Shown here piece by piece: positions 30,840 to 51,127 of a DNA stretch of 64,000 bases. Below the pieces are notes generated by a model that saw nothing but the letters and a program-made list of their open reading frames with translations, ran no database searches and had not been told where the DNA came from. This stretch comes from Symbiodinium natans (Eukaryota; Sar; Dinophyceae; Suessiales; Symbiodiniaceae), in assembly GCA_905221605.1 (NCBI GenBank), contig CAJNDS010002654.1, positions 202,501 through 266,500 on the forward strand, read 5' to 3'. How positions within the stretch are numbered: position 1 is the stretch's first letter; the number at the start of each line of letters is the position of its first letter. Both the position numbers and the translations under genes were made by a program.

Positions 30840-31900
30840 AAACGCGCCTCTAAGGTTCAGCTCTCAGGGTTCAGAGTTTCTAATTCGGGGCTGTAGCACT
30901 TCCTCCGCTCTTCCTCTCTCACGCTCTCTGAAGGGGACGCACCGAAGCGTGCTCCGAAATGCTTTCAGACTTTTCAAGCATGGAAGCGCGTGGACTGACG
31001 AGAGTGTCCGCACCTCATTACCTCTTGTACTTGGTACCTCTTGGTCAGAGTGCGGTAGATGGCGCATCGGTGATGGGAGAAAGTTGACTCGTGCTTGGAA
31101 TGTCTACAGAGTCAAGTGTCAACGATGAAAAGGATGGAAGAATCGTCAGACTTACTGTATGAGAAGCTGTGGGGCGTTTGGCTATGAACCTACACGCACG
31201 CCGGCGCAACGTTTTGTTGTCTCTCATGCTCGCGCTTGGTCAAGCGAGCTCCGAATTACAGCCGCCGAGTTTGGTCTCCCTTCGAAGTGACACTGCGGCA
31301 ACGTGGCATTCTACTGTTTCTTAGAAGGCCCTTAGTGTGGGTGTCTGCTTGGTCCGCTTGCTCCGTGATGGACCAGGGAAAGACTCAGCACACATCGGGT
31401 GAGTGGACGAAGAGAATGTGTTGCAATTTGGGGTGTTGTCAAGCATTTATGGGTGGAAAGAGCTTTCTAAGTGTTCCTAGTGTTCATGGATGAGTGCTAT
31501 GGGACTCAAAGCGAGTTGCTGAGAACATCAAACAAGGTAAAACCGTTAAACACTAAACTCGGCGAACCCTGCGCCGCTGCCTCGTCGGTGGCCGCCACAT
31601 CCGGCACACCCGGCACTGCAATCACTTCCACAGCCTCCTTGGGGCATGCAGTAGAGGAGCCGGTTTCCATTAGGCATACAGGGCTACTCTGCCAAACCAC
31701 TCAATCTCACCCGCCTCACCTCCGCTTGATCGAATACCAAGGCATGTGCTTTGTTGATTTGAACCCAACTATGACTGCACATGCCGTGCGGAACACACAC
31801 GGCACCTCGTCATCCGAACCCTAGACCCCCAACCGCCCCAACCCCCTCTTCCGGCTCATTGGCGACTGGCGGTGATGTGGCCGTGGCCGCCTGAAGCATA
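30840..31900 (-). pseudogene. Degenerate gene unit, copy 4
   Basis: The exon at 31565-31635 reads VIAVPGVPDVAATDEAAAQ on the minus strand. Shared plus-strand words include CACGCTCTCTGAAGGGGACG and TACAGCCGCCGAGTTTGGTC. Confidence 0.4.
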
Positions 31901-31959
31901 GCCCCAGATGAAACAGTGCGCCTAGAGGGTTCAGCTCTCAGGGTTCAGAGTTTCAAGTT

Positions 31960-32840
31960 TGGGGCTCAATAGGCAACACCACGTAGTACTTCTTCCTCTC
32001 TCCCTCTCTCACGCTCTCTGAAGGGGCCGCACCGAGGCGTGCTCCGGTTCGGGTCTAGTTAGTGAAATGCTCCCAGACTTTTCATGGGCTGTGATGGGAA
32101 GTTCCGGACCGGAACTGAGTCAGGGAAAGAGACTGGGTGCAAAAGTGTCAGACTTCCTGTAGAAGATGCTCTGGGGCGTTTGGCTATGAGCCTGCACGCA
32201 CGCCGTCGCAACGTTTTTGTTGTCTCTCATTCTCGCGCTTGGTCAAGCGAGCTCAGAATTACAGTCGCCGAGTTTGGTCTCCCTTCGAAGCGACAATGTG
32301 GGCAACGTGGCATTCTACCGTTTTTTCAGATGCCCTGAGTGCGGTGCCAGTCATCCATAGGTTCTTGACACTACAAGCAGACTAGTGCTTAGAGGCGGGG
32401 GCACGTAGAATGTCACTGTGGTGAGATTCGCCTAAATTGGCATCAGTAATACTAATCACCGGCATCGGGGTCTCGCGCGGTGAGCTCTGCTTGAAGAGCA
32501 GCGTGCTGACTGCGTGCTGCAAGGTCCGCTTGCTCCGTTCTGGCTAAACCCTAAACTCGGCGAACCCTGCGCCGCTGCCTCGTCGCTGGAGGCCGCATCC
32601 GGCACACCCGGCACTTCAATCACTTCCACAGCCTCCTTGGGGCAGTAGAAGAGCCGGTTTCCATTAGGCATACAGGGCTACTTTGCCAAACCACTCAATC
32701 TCACCCACCTCACCTCCGCTTGATCGAATACCAAGGCATGTGCTTTGTTGATTTGAACCCAACTATGAACCGCCGTTCCTGCTCACTGGCGACTGGCGGT
32801 GGCGCTGCGGTCGTGGTCGCCTGAAGCATAGAGCCAGATG
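31960..32840 (-). pseudogene. Degenerate gene unit, copy 5
   Basis: The exon at 32565-32635 reads VIEVPGVPDAASSDEAAAQ. It is otherwise very close to copy 4 at the DNA level, so these two may be the youngest pair in the series. Confidence 0.4.
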
Positions 32841-32859
32841 AAACAGTGCGCCAATGGGG

Positions 32860-33670
32860 TTCAGAGATGAAAGTTTTGGGTTCAATAGGCAATACCACAT
32901 ACTACTTCTTCCGTTCCGCCGAAGTGCGCTCAGAATGTGGCACTCCGTGCGGGAAAAAGGGGAAAAAAGATGCGCTCCATCCAGTTTCAATACGTGGGGT
33001 TGATTCTTGCAACGAGGCGTTGGCTCATGACCCATCCAAAAGCGATTCCATCATGGAAGCGCGTGGACTGAGGGGAGTGAGTGTCCGCGCCTCATTATCT
33101 CTTGTACCTCTTCGGCGTTTGGCTATGTGCCTACGTGCATGCCGTCGCAGCGTTTCTGCCTGACGTTCACCCGGCCCGTCGTCTCCCCAATCCGACGGGG
33201 TGCTACTGCTAGTGGTCGCACTGCGTATTATTTGAGTCCGAGAGTCGCCAGAGGCTTTTGGGCAATGGCTTTCCGGCTGCGCTCTCTATGCCTGCTCTCT
33301 CCAACGGCCCCTCAACTTCCTGGTGTCGGGTTGGAGTGCGCGGTCCCCGCAGTGCAGGTGATGAAGGTTTCACTCTTGGCCAGGCGAGCTCAGAACTACA
33401 ATCTCACCCCCCCCCCCCCCCCCACACCTTCGCTTCATCTAATCCCAAGGCATCATGTGCTCGAGGCTCTATGCATCGAACAATGACTTTTCTCGAAGAG
33501 ATGGGTGCTTAGTTGATGGAGGGGGGACTGCACATATCGTGCGGCGTCATACGACGACATGCACACGGCACCTCGTCATCTACATCCGACATCCACAACC
33601 CCCGTTCCTGCTCACCGGCGACTGGCAGTGACGCTTGGGCCGTGGTCGCCTGAAGCAAAGCGCCAGATGA
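32860..33670 (-). pseudogene. Degenerate gene unit, copy 6 (partial)
   Basis: It shares AGCTCAGAACTACA, ACGGGGTGCTACTGCTAGT and the terminal CCCCGTTCCTGCTCACCGGC block with 5480-6440. The VIAVP exon was not found. Confidence 0.35.
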
Positions 33671-33748
33671 GAAAATTGGGCCTATTGGGTCCAGCGCTCA
33701 GGGTTCCTATACGCCCCTTAGAACCTTAATAAAAATAATATGTTTGAT

Positions 33749-33806
33749 ATCCTCTTGGGTTTTATATGAACAAAGAATGATAATAATTCCCAAGGGGATA
33801 TAAGTT
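33749..33806. repeat. Small hairpin insertion
   Basis: ATATCCTCTTGGG and CCCAAGGGGATAT face each other across about 30 AT-rich bases. It lies in sequence with no counterpart in block 1. Confidence 0.5.
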
Positions 33807-33829
33807 CAGAGATTAAAGTTTAGGGTTCA

Positions 33830-34370
33830 GGACACTCTGTTCAACAGGCCACCCCGCACACCAGAATCCCGAAAAGATTTATGCACATCAGCGGGGAGAG
33901 GGGGCGTCTACAGGTGCAAAGCTTGGGTGCCCGATGTCTCTCAGCCAACCGCCCCCTTGCAACGGGCACCCCTCTTTTTACCCCTTATATACCTCTATAT
34001 ATATATATATATGTATATGTATATACATATACATATATATATATATATCTATCTATCCCTCCCATACCCCTTACAAACCCCTTATATACCGGTTCCTGCT
34101 CCTCATAACCATCATCCACCGCACTCGGCAGTGCATCGCTCCTGGGTTCTCGAGAAGAATGTGGGTCCCACACACTACCACATCTCTCCAAAAACCCCAA
34201 ACATCCGAAGCGGGCATGACCAGCATGGCCGTGGTATAGAACAGGCACATGTTGAGAGTTGAGAGAACAGCCCCGACTGCACATCCTGTCTCAAAACGCA
34301 CACAACTCACCATATCGGCCAAGCACAGCAGCATGTCTTCGAAGAAAACCGGCAGCTTGAGCCACAGCTC
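33830..34370. other. Duplicated-block segment, copy 2
   Basis: Counterpart of 6530-6990, with a (TA)n microsatellite inserted at 33998-34050. Confidence 0.4.
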
Positions 34371-34399
34371 GACGGGGCAGCTTGAGCCACACACTGGCT

Positions 34400-35010
34400 A
34401 ACACAGCACTGGAGGCCTCCATGAGCAGATTCGGTTTCGCAAGGGAAACAAGGCGATCTTGCTGCCCATCATTTTGTTTGACCTAAGTCTATAAGGGTAC
34501 TCTAAGGGCCTTAATGGCCACCGCTTCCAAAAAGCTTTGAAGACGCAGTGATCTCGTCCCTTTGAGACAGCACCGCGCCCGACGGCATGACATACTTGCT
34601 GAAATCCCCACTAAGGGTCGGGATGAGGATTGGAGCCAAGCGATCCCAGCCAGACACATCATCAGGTCACAAACAAGACGCACAGACTAAGAGAACCCTT
34701 TTAAATTCCATTCCTGACCTCATGAACAGCGTTGAGCATGTTCAAAGCATCGGTGTGTTCCAGGGTTTAAGGTGCTCGGCTCAGGGTCACTGCTGGCTCC
34801 AGCCCAGGACGAAAGCCAAGTTAACTTGGCCTGCAAGCAGTTGCTCAAGCAGTAGCCCCTGAGCAGTAGCTGCTGAGCAAGTATGATGGAAACGTTAGCC
34901 TTAGCAGACGCGATCCGTCTTGGCCACCGAGGTCTCTGATCTCTGACATTTCTCTCAAGTTTTGGAGGACTCTTCGCCGGTTGGTGCGGAAGCGAGGCCA
35001 GCCCCGGAAG
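34400..35010 (-). pseudogene. Duplicated-block segment, copy 2
   Basis: Matches 10590-10990: AAGCAGATTCGGTTTCGCA-type sequence near 34430, then CCGTCTTGGCCACCGAGG and GTTGGTGCGGAAGCGAGGCC. The minus-strand frame LAKPNLLMEASSAVLASV survives. Stops interrupt the rest. Confidence 0.35.
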
Positions 35011-35042
35011 TCCAGAAGCTCTGATCAAACATTATAGTACTG

Positions 35043-35155
35043 AAAAGAAGAAGAAGAAGAAGCTTAATAATAGCCATAGTAATAGTCATAATCATAATCA
35101 TAATCATAATGAGAAGCAGAAGAATAACAATAAGAACAATAATAAACAAAAAAAA
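35043..35155. repeat. AAG and TAATCA microsatellites
   Basis: (GAA)5, then CATAATCATAATCATAAT, then AATAA-rich sequence. Confidence 0.9.
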
Positions 35156-35341
35156 AGCACCTACAACAATCTGAAGCAAACATCAAGACGCTGTGCACTC
35201 AGCTACCAACTTTGAATCCGAACGACCTCTGGACCAGAAGAAGGATTTGAGTTAGAAAACACGCGCTTGCCCCAAGTTCTATGGGCCTCGTCACGATAAA
35301 ACCCTACATAACCCCCATGGAACCCTCTTTCGAAGCCTCCA

Positions 35342-35418
35342 TAACCCTAAACCCTAACCCTAAACCCTAAACCCTGAACCCTAAACCCTAAACCCTAAAC
35401 CCTAAACCCTAAACCCTA
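35342..35418 (-). repeat. CCCTAAA array, about 11 units
   Basis: Occupies the same relative place as 10996-11035 in block 1, so this array may predate the duplication. Confidence 0.92.
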
Positions 35419-35633
35419 GCGGCTTTGGGGCAAGGAGTGGAGTTGGGTGCGAATCAGTATCCTCGGCGGCGAATCATTACACATGGCAGCAGTCATCCCT
35501 TCGGAATGGGTCCAAGGACCAGCTGCAGTCACATTTGCAAAGCGAGCGCTCAGCAAAAGAGTCTGGAAGGCGTTCCGGGTGCCATCTGCACCTAAACCCA
35601 GCGACTGCTTGTTGGTTCAACGTTACTTTCCGC

Positions 35634-35697
35634 GGTCTCCGCGTCGACCTCCTCGGTCTCCGCGTCGACCTCCTCGGTCTCCGCGTCGACCTCCTCG
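35634..35697. repeat. 21-bp tandem repeat, three copies
   Basis: GGTCTCCGCGTCGACCTCCT plus C. It keeps frame: minus strand EEVDAET repeated inside a 66-codon open frame (35592-35792), plus strand RSPRRPP repeated. Either could be coding. Confidence 0.8.
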
Positions 35698-35845
35698 TAA
35701 AGCAAGTTCTGATTTCCTTTCTCCGCCTCCTCTTGCGAAATTCCAATCGCAACCTCAGGCTTCTGACAGCTTCGCTTTGCAGCGAGATGCAAGGTGACAC
35801 AGGGTACAAGGGTGCGACAAAGGGGACAGGGTCAGCTCCAAACAT

Positions 35846-36238
35846 ATGGAGCGGAGAGTTCACAGGCAGCACAACCGATGCTCTGAGGGGGCGGCGGAAA
35901 GCCTGCGGGAGACGTTCTTAAGGCTCTGCCGCAGTTGCACCGCATCTGTGGTGAAGGACGACAATCCTCGACTTGTGATTCGCGTCCTCCAGGGCACAGC
36001 ATGTGGAGGTAAGATCTGCTTTCACAATCCATACCTTCTACCTTCCACTGTGGCTTCAAGCTGCTTCAGCTACCAAGCTCCTTGTGATTCTTTGGGCGTT
36101 GGCGGAGCAAACACCAAGTTCTGTGCTGAGGAGGAGGATGGAGTGGTTCAGCTGCCTGGCGTCGTAGATGCACAGGTTGTCAATGATCTTCCGAACGGTC
36201 GCCTGTTTGCGGTGGACGTGGGCTGGAAATCAAAGTAA
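35846..36238 (+). CDS. Unassigned 130-codon ORF
   Basis: It reads MERRVHRQHNRCSEGAAESL.., then SVVKDDNPRLVIRVLQGTAC, CFHNPYLLPSTVASSCFSY and VVNDLPNGRLFAVDVGWKSK, ending at a stop. The composition is protein-like and the frame is uninterrupted, but a GTAAG at 36010 could be a splice donor and the antisense frame is partly open as well. There is no signal peptide at this Met and no family resemblance. It may be the last exon of a plus-strand gene. The minus-strand neighbour at 36551-36688 would be convergent with it. Confidence 0.3.
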   Translation: MERRVHRQHNRCSEGAAESLRETFLRLCRSCTASVVKDDNPRLVIRVLQGTACGGKICFHNPYLLPSTVASSCFSYQAPCDSLGVGGANTKFCAEEEDGVVQLPGVVDAQVVNDLPNGRLFAVDVGWKSK

Positions 36239-36550
36239 GAAGTTGACATCAAAGGCGCTGAGAAAGAAGAGTCGTCCAAATTCGCATCCTTATTTTCCCC
36301 TTTCGAATCCTTTCGAGGCCCGTTTCGGGCTTGCCGCGCCCGCGGTTTCAGGGCTCATGTCACTACCTCTTTTAAGCTGCGGGCTTCCAGGGCAAGAGAA
36401 TTCGTGCATTTCAGGCTTGTTGGGCTCGGCTTTGATCCTTTTTGCATCAGCGCACTGGAACCCCAACGTACAACGAAATGCAAGCCTAGCAAGCCTAACA
36501 GCCTAACCCCCCAAATCTCCCGAACTCCAAACCCCACTCCGCCTCAGGTA

Positions 36551-36688
36551 CCTCGCTCTTGGTGAGCAGGTCAAGGGCAAAAGCGATTTGGTCGCCCCCC
36601 ACTGCCGAGCCGAGATTCCTCAGCACAGGGGCGAAGCTAAGGAAAAACCACTGAAGAGAGCCCTGGGCGCGAAATCGTCTTCTGCTAA
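36551..36688 (-). CDS. Exon of unknown membrane protein
   Basis: Preceded by an AG acceptor, it reads SLQWFFLSFAPVLRNLGSAV then GGDQIAFALDLLTKSE and meets a GTACCTG donor. One hydrophobic span is followed by an amphipathic stretch. No partner exon could be assigned with confidence. Confidence 0.4.
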
Positions 36689-36769
36689 CAAAGAACGGCC
36701 TCACCACGCCGGCACCACACAAACTCCACACCACCACCAGACGTGCACGTGATGAGTGATGATGAATGA

Positions 36770-36772
36770 CGA

Positions 36773-36811
<39 letters not shown>

Positions 36812-36995
36812 GTGATGGTGATGATGATGGTGATGATGAAAATAAGGACGGTGATGATGATAATGATGATGATGGTGATGATGGTGATGATGAAAATAAG
36901 CACGGTGGTGATGATAATGCTGATGAGGAATGGTGATGATGGTGATGATGATGATGACGACGATCGATGGCGATGACGATGACGATAGCATAATG
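36770..36995. repeat. GAT trinucleotide repeat
   Basis: (GAT)n with GGT interruptions. Met, Asp, Ser or His homopolymer frames here are artefacts. Confidence 0.95.
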
Positions 36996-37339
36996 ACATA
37001 AGAAGGTGAAGACGAGGACGAGGATGGGGATGAGGATGAAGATGATGACGACCCTCACGTATCGCTCGATGATTGTATTGGCTTGAAGGTGTAGATGATG
37101 CTTATAATGAACAAACCTGCATAAACCATGCCGATGATGATTGCAACGATGCTAGTGAATTGACAGACACATGCAATGTGGCAAGAGACCTTATCGATGC
37201 ATCTCGGACCGAAGCAATGAAACTGCTAACGGAAAGATACCGATGCTGATGTTTTTGATGATGAAGGCGATTGCGATGGTGCTGAAGACAGTGAAGATGA
37301 ATGTGCATATAAACGTAATGATGCAAGTACTGCCCACAC

Positions 37340-37357
37340 GGATGGTGGTGGTGATGG

Positions 37358-37439
<82 letters not shown>

Positions 37440-37720
37440 GCGGCTGCTGCTGCTGCTGGTTGGTGGTAGTGCTGGTGGTGCTGGCTGGTGGTGCTGGCGG
37501 TGCGGGCGGTGCGGGCGGTGCTGGTGGTGCTGGTGGTGCTAGTGGTGCTGGTGGTGCTGGTTGTGCTGGTGATGCTGGTGGTTCTGGTGGTGCTGGTGGT
37601 GCTGGTGGTGCTGGTGGTGCTGGTGGTGCTGGAGGTACTGGTGGTGCTGGTGGTGGTGGCGGTGGTGGTGGGGGCGGCGGTGGTGGTGGTGGCTTTGGTA
37701 GTGGCGAGGACGATGAGGAC
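37340..37720. repeat. CTG/CCG/GGTGCT repeat tract
   Basis: About 19 CTG, then about nine CCG, then 200 bp of GGTGCT/GGTGGTGCTG units, then GGT/GGC. It is open in several frames on both strands (poly-Leu, Ala, Gln, Val-Leu, Gly-Ala), so an expressed homopolymer cannot be excluded, but nothing supports one. Confidence 0.92.
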
Positions 37721-37981
37721 GAGAAGTGAGGAGGACGAAGAGGATGGGCTGCTGATGATGATGATGATGATGATGACGATTCCACGGCTTGATGATGCAG
37801 ATGATGCTGAGAATGACAAAGCTGCAAACAAACATTACGCATAACTTGGTTGCCAACGAACCCGATTCACCCCACCCCACCACCACCCCACCCCCCTCCC
37901 CCGGGCCTCCCCCCCACCACCCCCACCCCCAAAGCAGACGCAGCTCAAGCCTCGCTTGCGCCCCCCAAATGTTCGTGAAAA

Positions 37982-46988
<9,007 letters not shown>

Positions 46989-47066
46989 CTGAACGCACAG
47001 ACGCAGCACTCGCAAGGAAGCGCCTTCATGCGCACAATTGGAACGCAAGTCAAAGATGCACCCCAA

Positions 47067-50000
47067 TCACAAAATTTGCAACAAAAAAACATAGCCTTTG
47101 CCATACAACGCTGAGGCCGCGGCAGTCATAAAGTATGACGATTCCCATGCTTGTTCGAAAAGGCCGATGGGCATCGGCTCACCCGCATTGCTGAAGATGT
47201 ACTGGCCTCGGGAAGCACTAGACCTGCGGCTTCAGGTCTCAGAGGAAGACCAACACCCCTCAGGGCTGATTCCACTTCAACCGCCAAAGAAAAAGAGAAG
47301 CCTCAAGTCAACCCGAGTTCGCTCTGAACCTTGCTTCTACACCAAGAGCTTCCTGAGTCAAGGTACGGCTGCCCTCTGGAATGGCATCTGGCAAGCATGC
47401 GCCCGCATTGCAGACAGCCGCACCGAAAGCCTTCAGCGCATCTCTGCGCGCAAAACAGGCTTCGGGTTTTAGGCAAGAAGTGTTTTGTGGGGTTTTGGGC
47501 TTTCAGGGCCAAAGTTCGCGTTGATATGAGGCATCGGGATCGTCATCTGGATGCGAGGTCGCAGCACTAGCAGGACTTGACATGCAGTCACGCCTCTTTA
47601 GTCTGAGCGAAGCGGCCTTTTGTGCTCCAAATGCAGCACACTGGCACACTGTTGGTACCGGCTTCAAGCCCTGTTTGAGGCTCTCGCCCTACTATGCAGC
47701 ACCTTCAAATGGAATTGCGGACGACATGGCCGCACGTGCGGTGGCTCTCCTGAAGGTGTACCAGTTTATGCAATGGATGAGGTATGGGTGCTGAATGTGC
47801 TGATTTGAAGGGGCGAATGCTTTACTCCCCTCACACCCGTGCTGGAGGGATCCGATGCTGAAACGGATGGACAACCAGGGCTGAAGGAGAACGTTTGAGG
47901 CTTCTGGGCATGGAGAGAAATGCGAATCGATGACCAGTTGGATGACGCATGTCAGTCTAACCGGGGCAGGAACTGGTGGCCGCGATGTAGTCGCAATGTT
48001 CTGTCAATGCTACGATGTACTCAGTGGCATGAGCGAAGGATTCGTGGGACCTCAATTGCAACTTGAACCTCATGGTGCAAGACGGACCTCGGATGTCCAG
48101 CAAATCCTGACACTGCTGTCGTCGATATCCTTGGGAAGAAGTCGCCTGAACTCATCATCGCAGTGGTGCCGCCTGCGCGCTCCTCGTACTCGCCCCGTAC
48201 TTCGTGTTTAACAGGACGCGCCTGAATTCGGTAGTATCTCATGCACTGACATCTCTGGTAGCAGAGATGGGTCCAGCTCCCTTGCAACCGGGGTCCAATC
48301 GGCAATGGTGGTATCGCACCCACCAGGTCCGGTATTCATCATCCGCCTCACGGACTGATCGGGTTGCCGTGTCAGCGGCGTGCGGCCACATATGACCACA
48401 TCGAAGACAAAGGAGTTGGCTGCGAGCCTTACAGCTTGCTGCCTTGGGCTACAACCTGCTGGAACAAAACAGCGGGATCATGATCAGATGGAGATGACAT
48501 GGCAGCATGAGGTCGGCTTTCGTAGCATGTGAAGTTGAGCAACATGAGCATGTGTGCATATCATGCCCAAACCGTGCTCCAAAGTGCTCACATCAGAGCC
48601 TATACACAGAATTCGGAGGTTGTACAGCTCACATGCAGCTTTACAGGGAAAGCATTTTCAGCACTAGGCTCTTGGGCATCTTGATTTTGGCTGTCTTTTT
48701 GGAAGACAAACATATGAAAACGGCCGTCCGAGAATGTGGAAACTGGCTTCGCATCCGACGACCTACGACAAACCTCCACTGTGCAGAACAAACTGGGAAC
48801 CCTTTCAAGCCCGAAACCTGAACTCCGGAGACCTCGAACCCGCAACCATCAGGCACCATCGTGAGTCTGCAGGGTGTCCAAGACCCTCCACAACTTGACA
48901 CTCAACACAAAGCATCCGCTTCCCTATCGGGCCGCATAGAAGCATAGATTCAACCCTAAAGCCTCAACCGCCTAACCAGTTGTGGATCTTTAGGGTTTAG
49001 GGGAGGTGGCACAGCACTGTGCTGCCAGGTTGCAAGAAGACCAACTGCAATGCGGCCCGACATCATTCCCGGCCCCATCTTGGTGACTTGGAGCCATTGT
49101 GCGCATGCCAAGGAGAATCCTCCCTTTTTTCGAACTCTAGGTACCTCAGCAACGGCTGTAAAAGTAAAAGTCTCGATTTCGCATAACAGAAGCTTGAAAA
49201 TTGAAACATCTCTCCAAGCAATTTCTCATCTTCGTATCATCTCTTCTCCGCTTCGAAAAATTCCCAAACACTGAACCCCACGCTCTCTTTTTTCTCGCTC
49301 CAAACCTCAGGGCTCAAGAAAGCGCAGAAAGATCTTCAGACCTCCAGGGCCCGTGACCGTGATCCGTCCACGAGCACCCACAAGTTCCCCCTATTGTGGG
49401 TGGGTGGGATGGACATGTGCGCGCATGCAAAAACAAGAACCCACCATTTTGTATGCTCATGCAAAATACTTCGTGGGAGCTACTCAACACGCGCCTTGCT
49501 TCGAACAGTACTCTTTCGCTTCATCCAACAGCCCTGGTCTCAAGCAAAAAACCATGTAAAAAAGAATTGGCAGGAAGGGGGGGGGCATGAGATTCCTGGC
49601 CATGAGAGCGCACGACAGAGCACGAGAATTTCAACCCATTCCCAAATATCGGGCTACTCGAACTTGTGGCAAACATTTGGGACCGCAAGCGAAAACCACG
49701 CACTGCCATCTCCATGTCCATCTCAGAACTTCCGACGACATAACGTCCAGCTTGACCAATAACTCTCCCTGTCATCGGCAACCGTCTTGGCTCTCCAACT
49801 ATCGGTGCCTTGCGCGACGTCCTCAAAAACCGCGCACGCCCCGTGTCTGCTAGACGCCTGTGCCTGCACGACCTGACGCAACAGCCTCAAATGGTTGGAG
49901 CCGCTTTTTGCATTGGCTGAAGTTGCGCACAGCATACGAAGCACTATAAGGCACCTGGACTGGGCAGACAGGCATTAGAAAACCTGGTGCAGACCTGGCA

Positions 50001-50430
50001 CCGACACATGGGAAGTGCACACATCTCTCCCCTCATTAAGTCAACACGCTTGTGTGCCACAACCTTCATTCACAAAATTACTGCACGATCAGATTTGCCC
50101 TTTTCACACTTCAGAACGCAAAGAAGAAACAAGTGGACCATGTTCAGACGGGACCCAGATCAGATCAGAAGAAAATCGTTCCGGACCAGTTCAAAGAGGC
50201 CAGCACGACAGAGCCTTGCACAGACGCTCGAGGAGGACTTGGAGGATCCCACCCTGGCATTACACTCGCTGAAGTGGGAGGAGGTGCAACGACAAAGCAG
50301 GGCAGTCACGCGTAACATCTGCCCTGTGGAACCCTAGCGGATTTTCCAATCCTGGGGAAGTATCTGCACAGGAGGGAAAGCCGGGGATTTGACAACCATG
50401 TTTGGTCTGCCATCATTGCTATCAAAAAAG
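47067..50430. other. Region with no confidently assigned gene
   Basis: One plus-strand piece at 48067-48232 has protein-like codons (TAVVDILGKKSPELIIAVVP then PARSSYSPRT) and could be a retroelement polyprotein remnant. Open plus-strand frames at 47098-47472 (CFYTKSFLSQGTAALWNGIW..) and 49987-50337 lack family signals. A single TTTAGGGTTTAGGGG at 48988 is the last telomere-like word of the window. Confidence 0.4.
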
Positions 50431-50436
50431 ACATCC

Positions 50437-51072
50437 TCACAAAGAGGCATCCTTTCTCACACTATCAGCCGCCAGCTCTGCCAGATGATCCGCGACTTTC
50501 TTACCACCGTGTATATAAACTAAGCCGCCAGTAGCCTCCAACTGGTCTTCAGTTACGCACAACGCCGCAATAACATGTGGGCACCGAGCCCCAGAGGGCA
50601 CACAACGGTCAGGGGAACACATCCACGGGCTGGCCGGGCTGGCCGGGGTGGAGGCACCGGATTGTGCCTCCTGAACTCTCATTAGCCCCAGTGAATCCAG
50701 CGCAACTGCCTCGGGCAGGGCCTCAAGGACTACGAACCTCCGGGGAAACCAGCGAGCCGTAAAAAGGGTATCATGATCAAGTAGCACGAGAGCGGCACCC
50801 GGGACAAATGCCCTTAGCACCGCTATGATTTCCGGGCCGGCCCATGTGTAGTGGACTGATTGCAAACCTGACTCCACCGTGTTGATGAAGACAGGGTGCC
50901 AGGCTTCTTGAGAAGGCCCGCGCCACTGAAGCCTGGCAACGAGATGTCGCGTGCAAGACGGAAGATGGGCAATTGTCAACCTCGGATGACTATCAGTAAT
51001 AAGAAGAAGAACAGAAGCTTCAGCCATACTCGCAGCCTCCAGTTGGGGGAGTAAACTGCCGAGAAGGGCCAT
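50437..51072 (-). CDS. Glycosyltransferase-like ORF, dinoflagellate type
   Basis: 211 codons. Core: FINTVESGLQSVHYTWAGPE then IIAVLRAFVPGAALVLLDHD then TLFTARW. HYTWAGPEII..LR.FVPGA..VL.DHD.. is a pattern I associate with a family that is abundant in dinoflagellate genomes; the DHD could serve as the metal-binding DxD motif of a glycosyltransferase. After DHDT the sequence loses the expected VTLFE continuation and becomes low-complexity (SGASTPASPASPW), and the C-terminus (VYIHGGKKVADHLAELAAD) is unrelated to anything I know. It is likely a truncated or fused copy. It lies 285 bp downstream of the LINE fragment on the same strand. Confidence 0.4.
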   Translation of the reverse strand: MALLGSLLPQLEAASMAEASVLLLITDSHPRLTIAHLPSCTRHLVARLQWRGPSQEAWHPVFINTVESGLQSVHYTWAGPEIIAVLRAFVPGAALVLLDHDTLFTARWFPRRFVVLEALPEAVALDSLGLMRVQEAQSGASTPASPASPWMCSPDRCVPSGARCPHVIAALCVTEDQLEATGGLVYIHGGKKVADHLAELAADSVRKDASL

Positions 51073-51127
51073 ATGGTCAATCGCACGGTGGCAGCCAGCA
51101 GGGGGCAGCCGTCAGCACCGACATGCT

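Noticed and set aside
36495-37842. Open frames with poly-Met, Asp, His, Ser, Ala, Gln or Leu-Val
   Set aside because: They follow trinucleotide repeats in all frames on both strands; only the non-repeat exon at 36551-36688 was kept.
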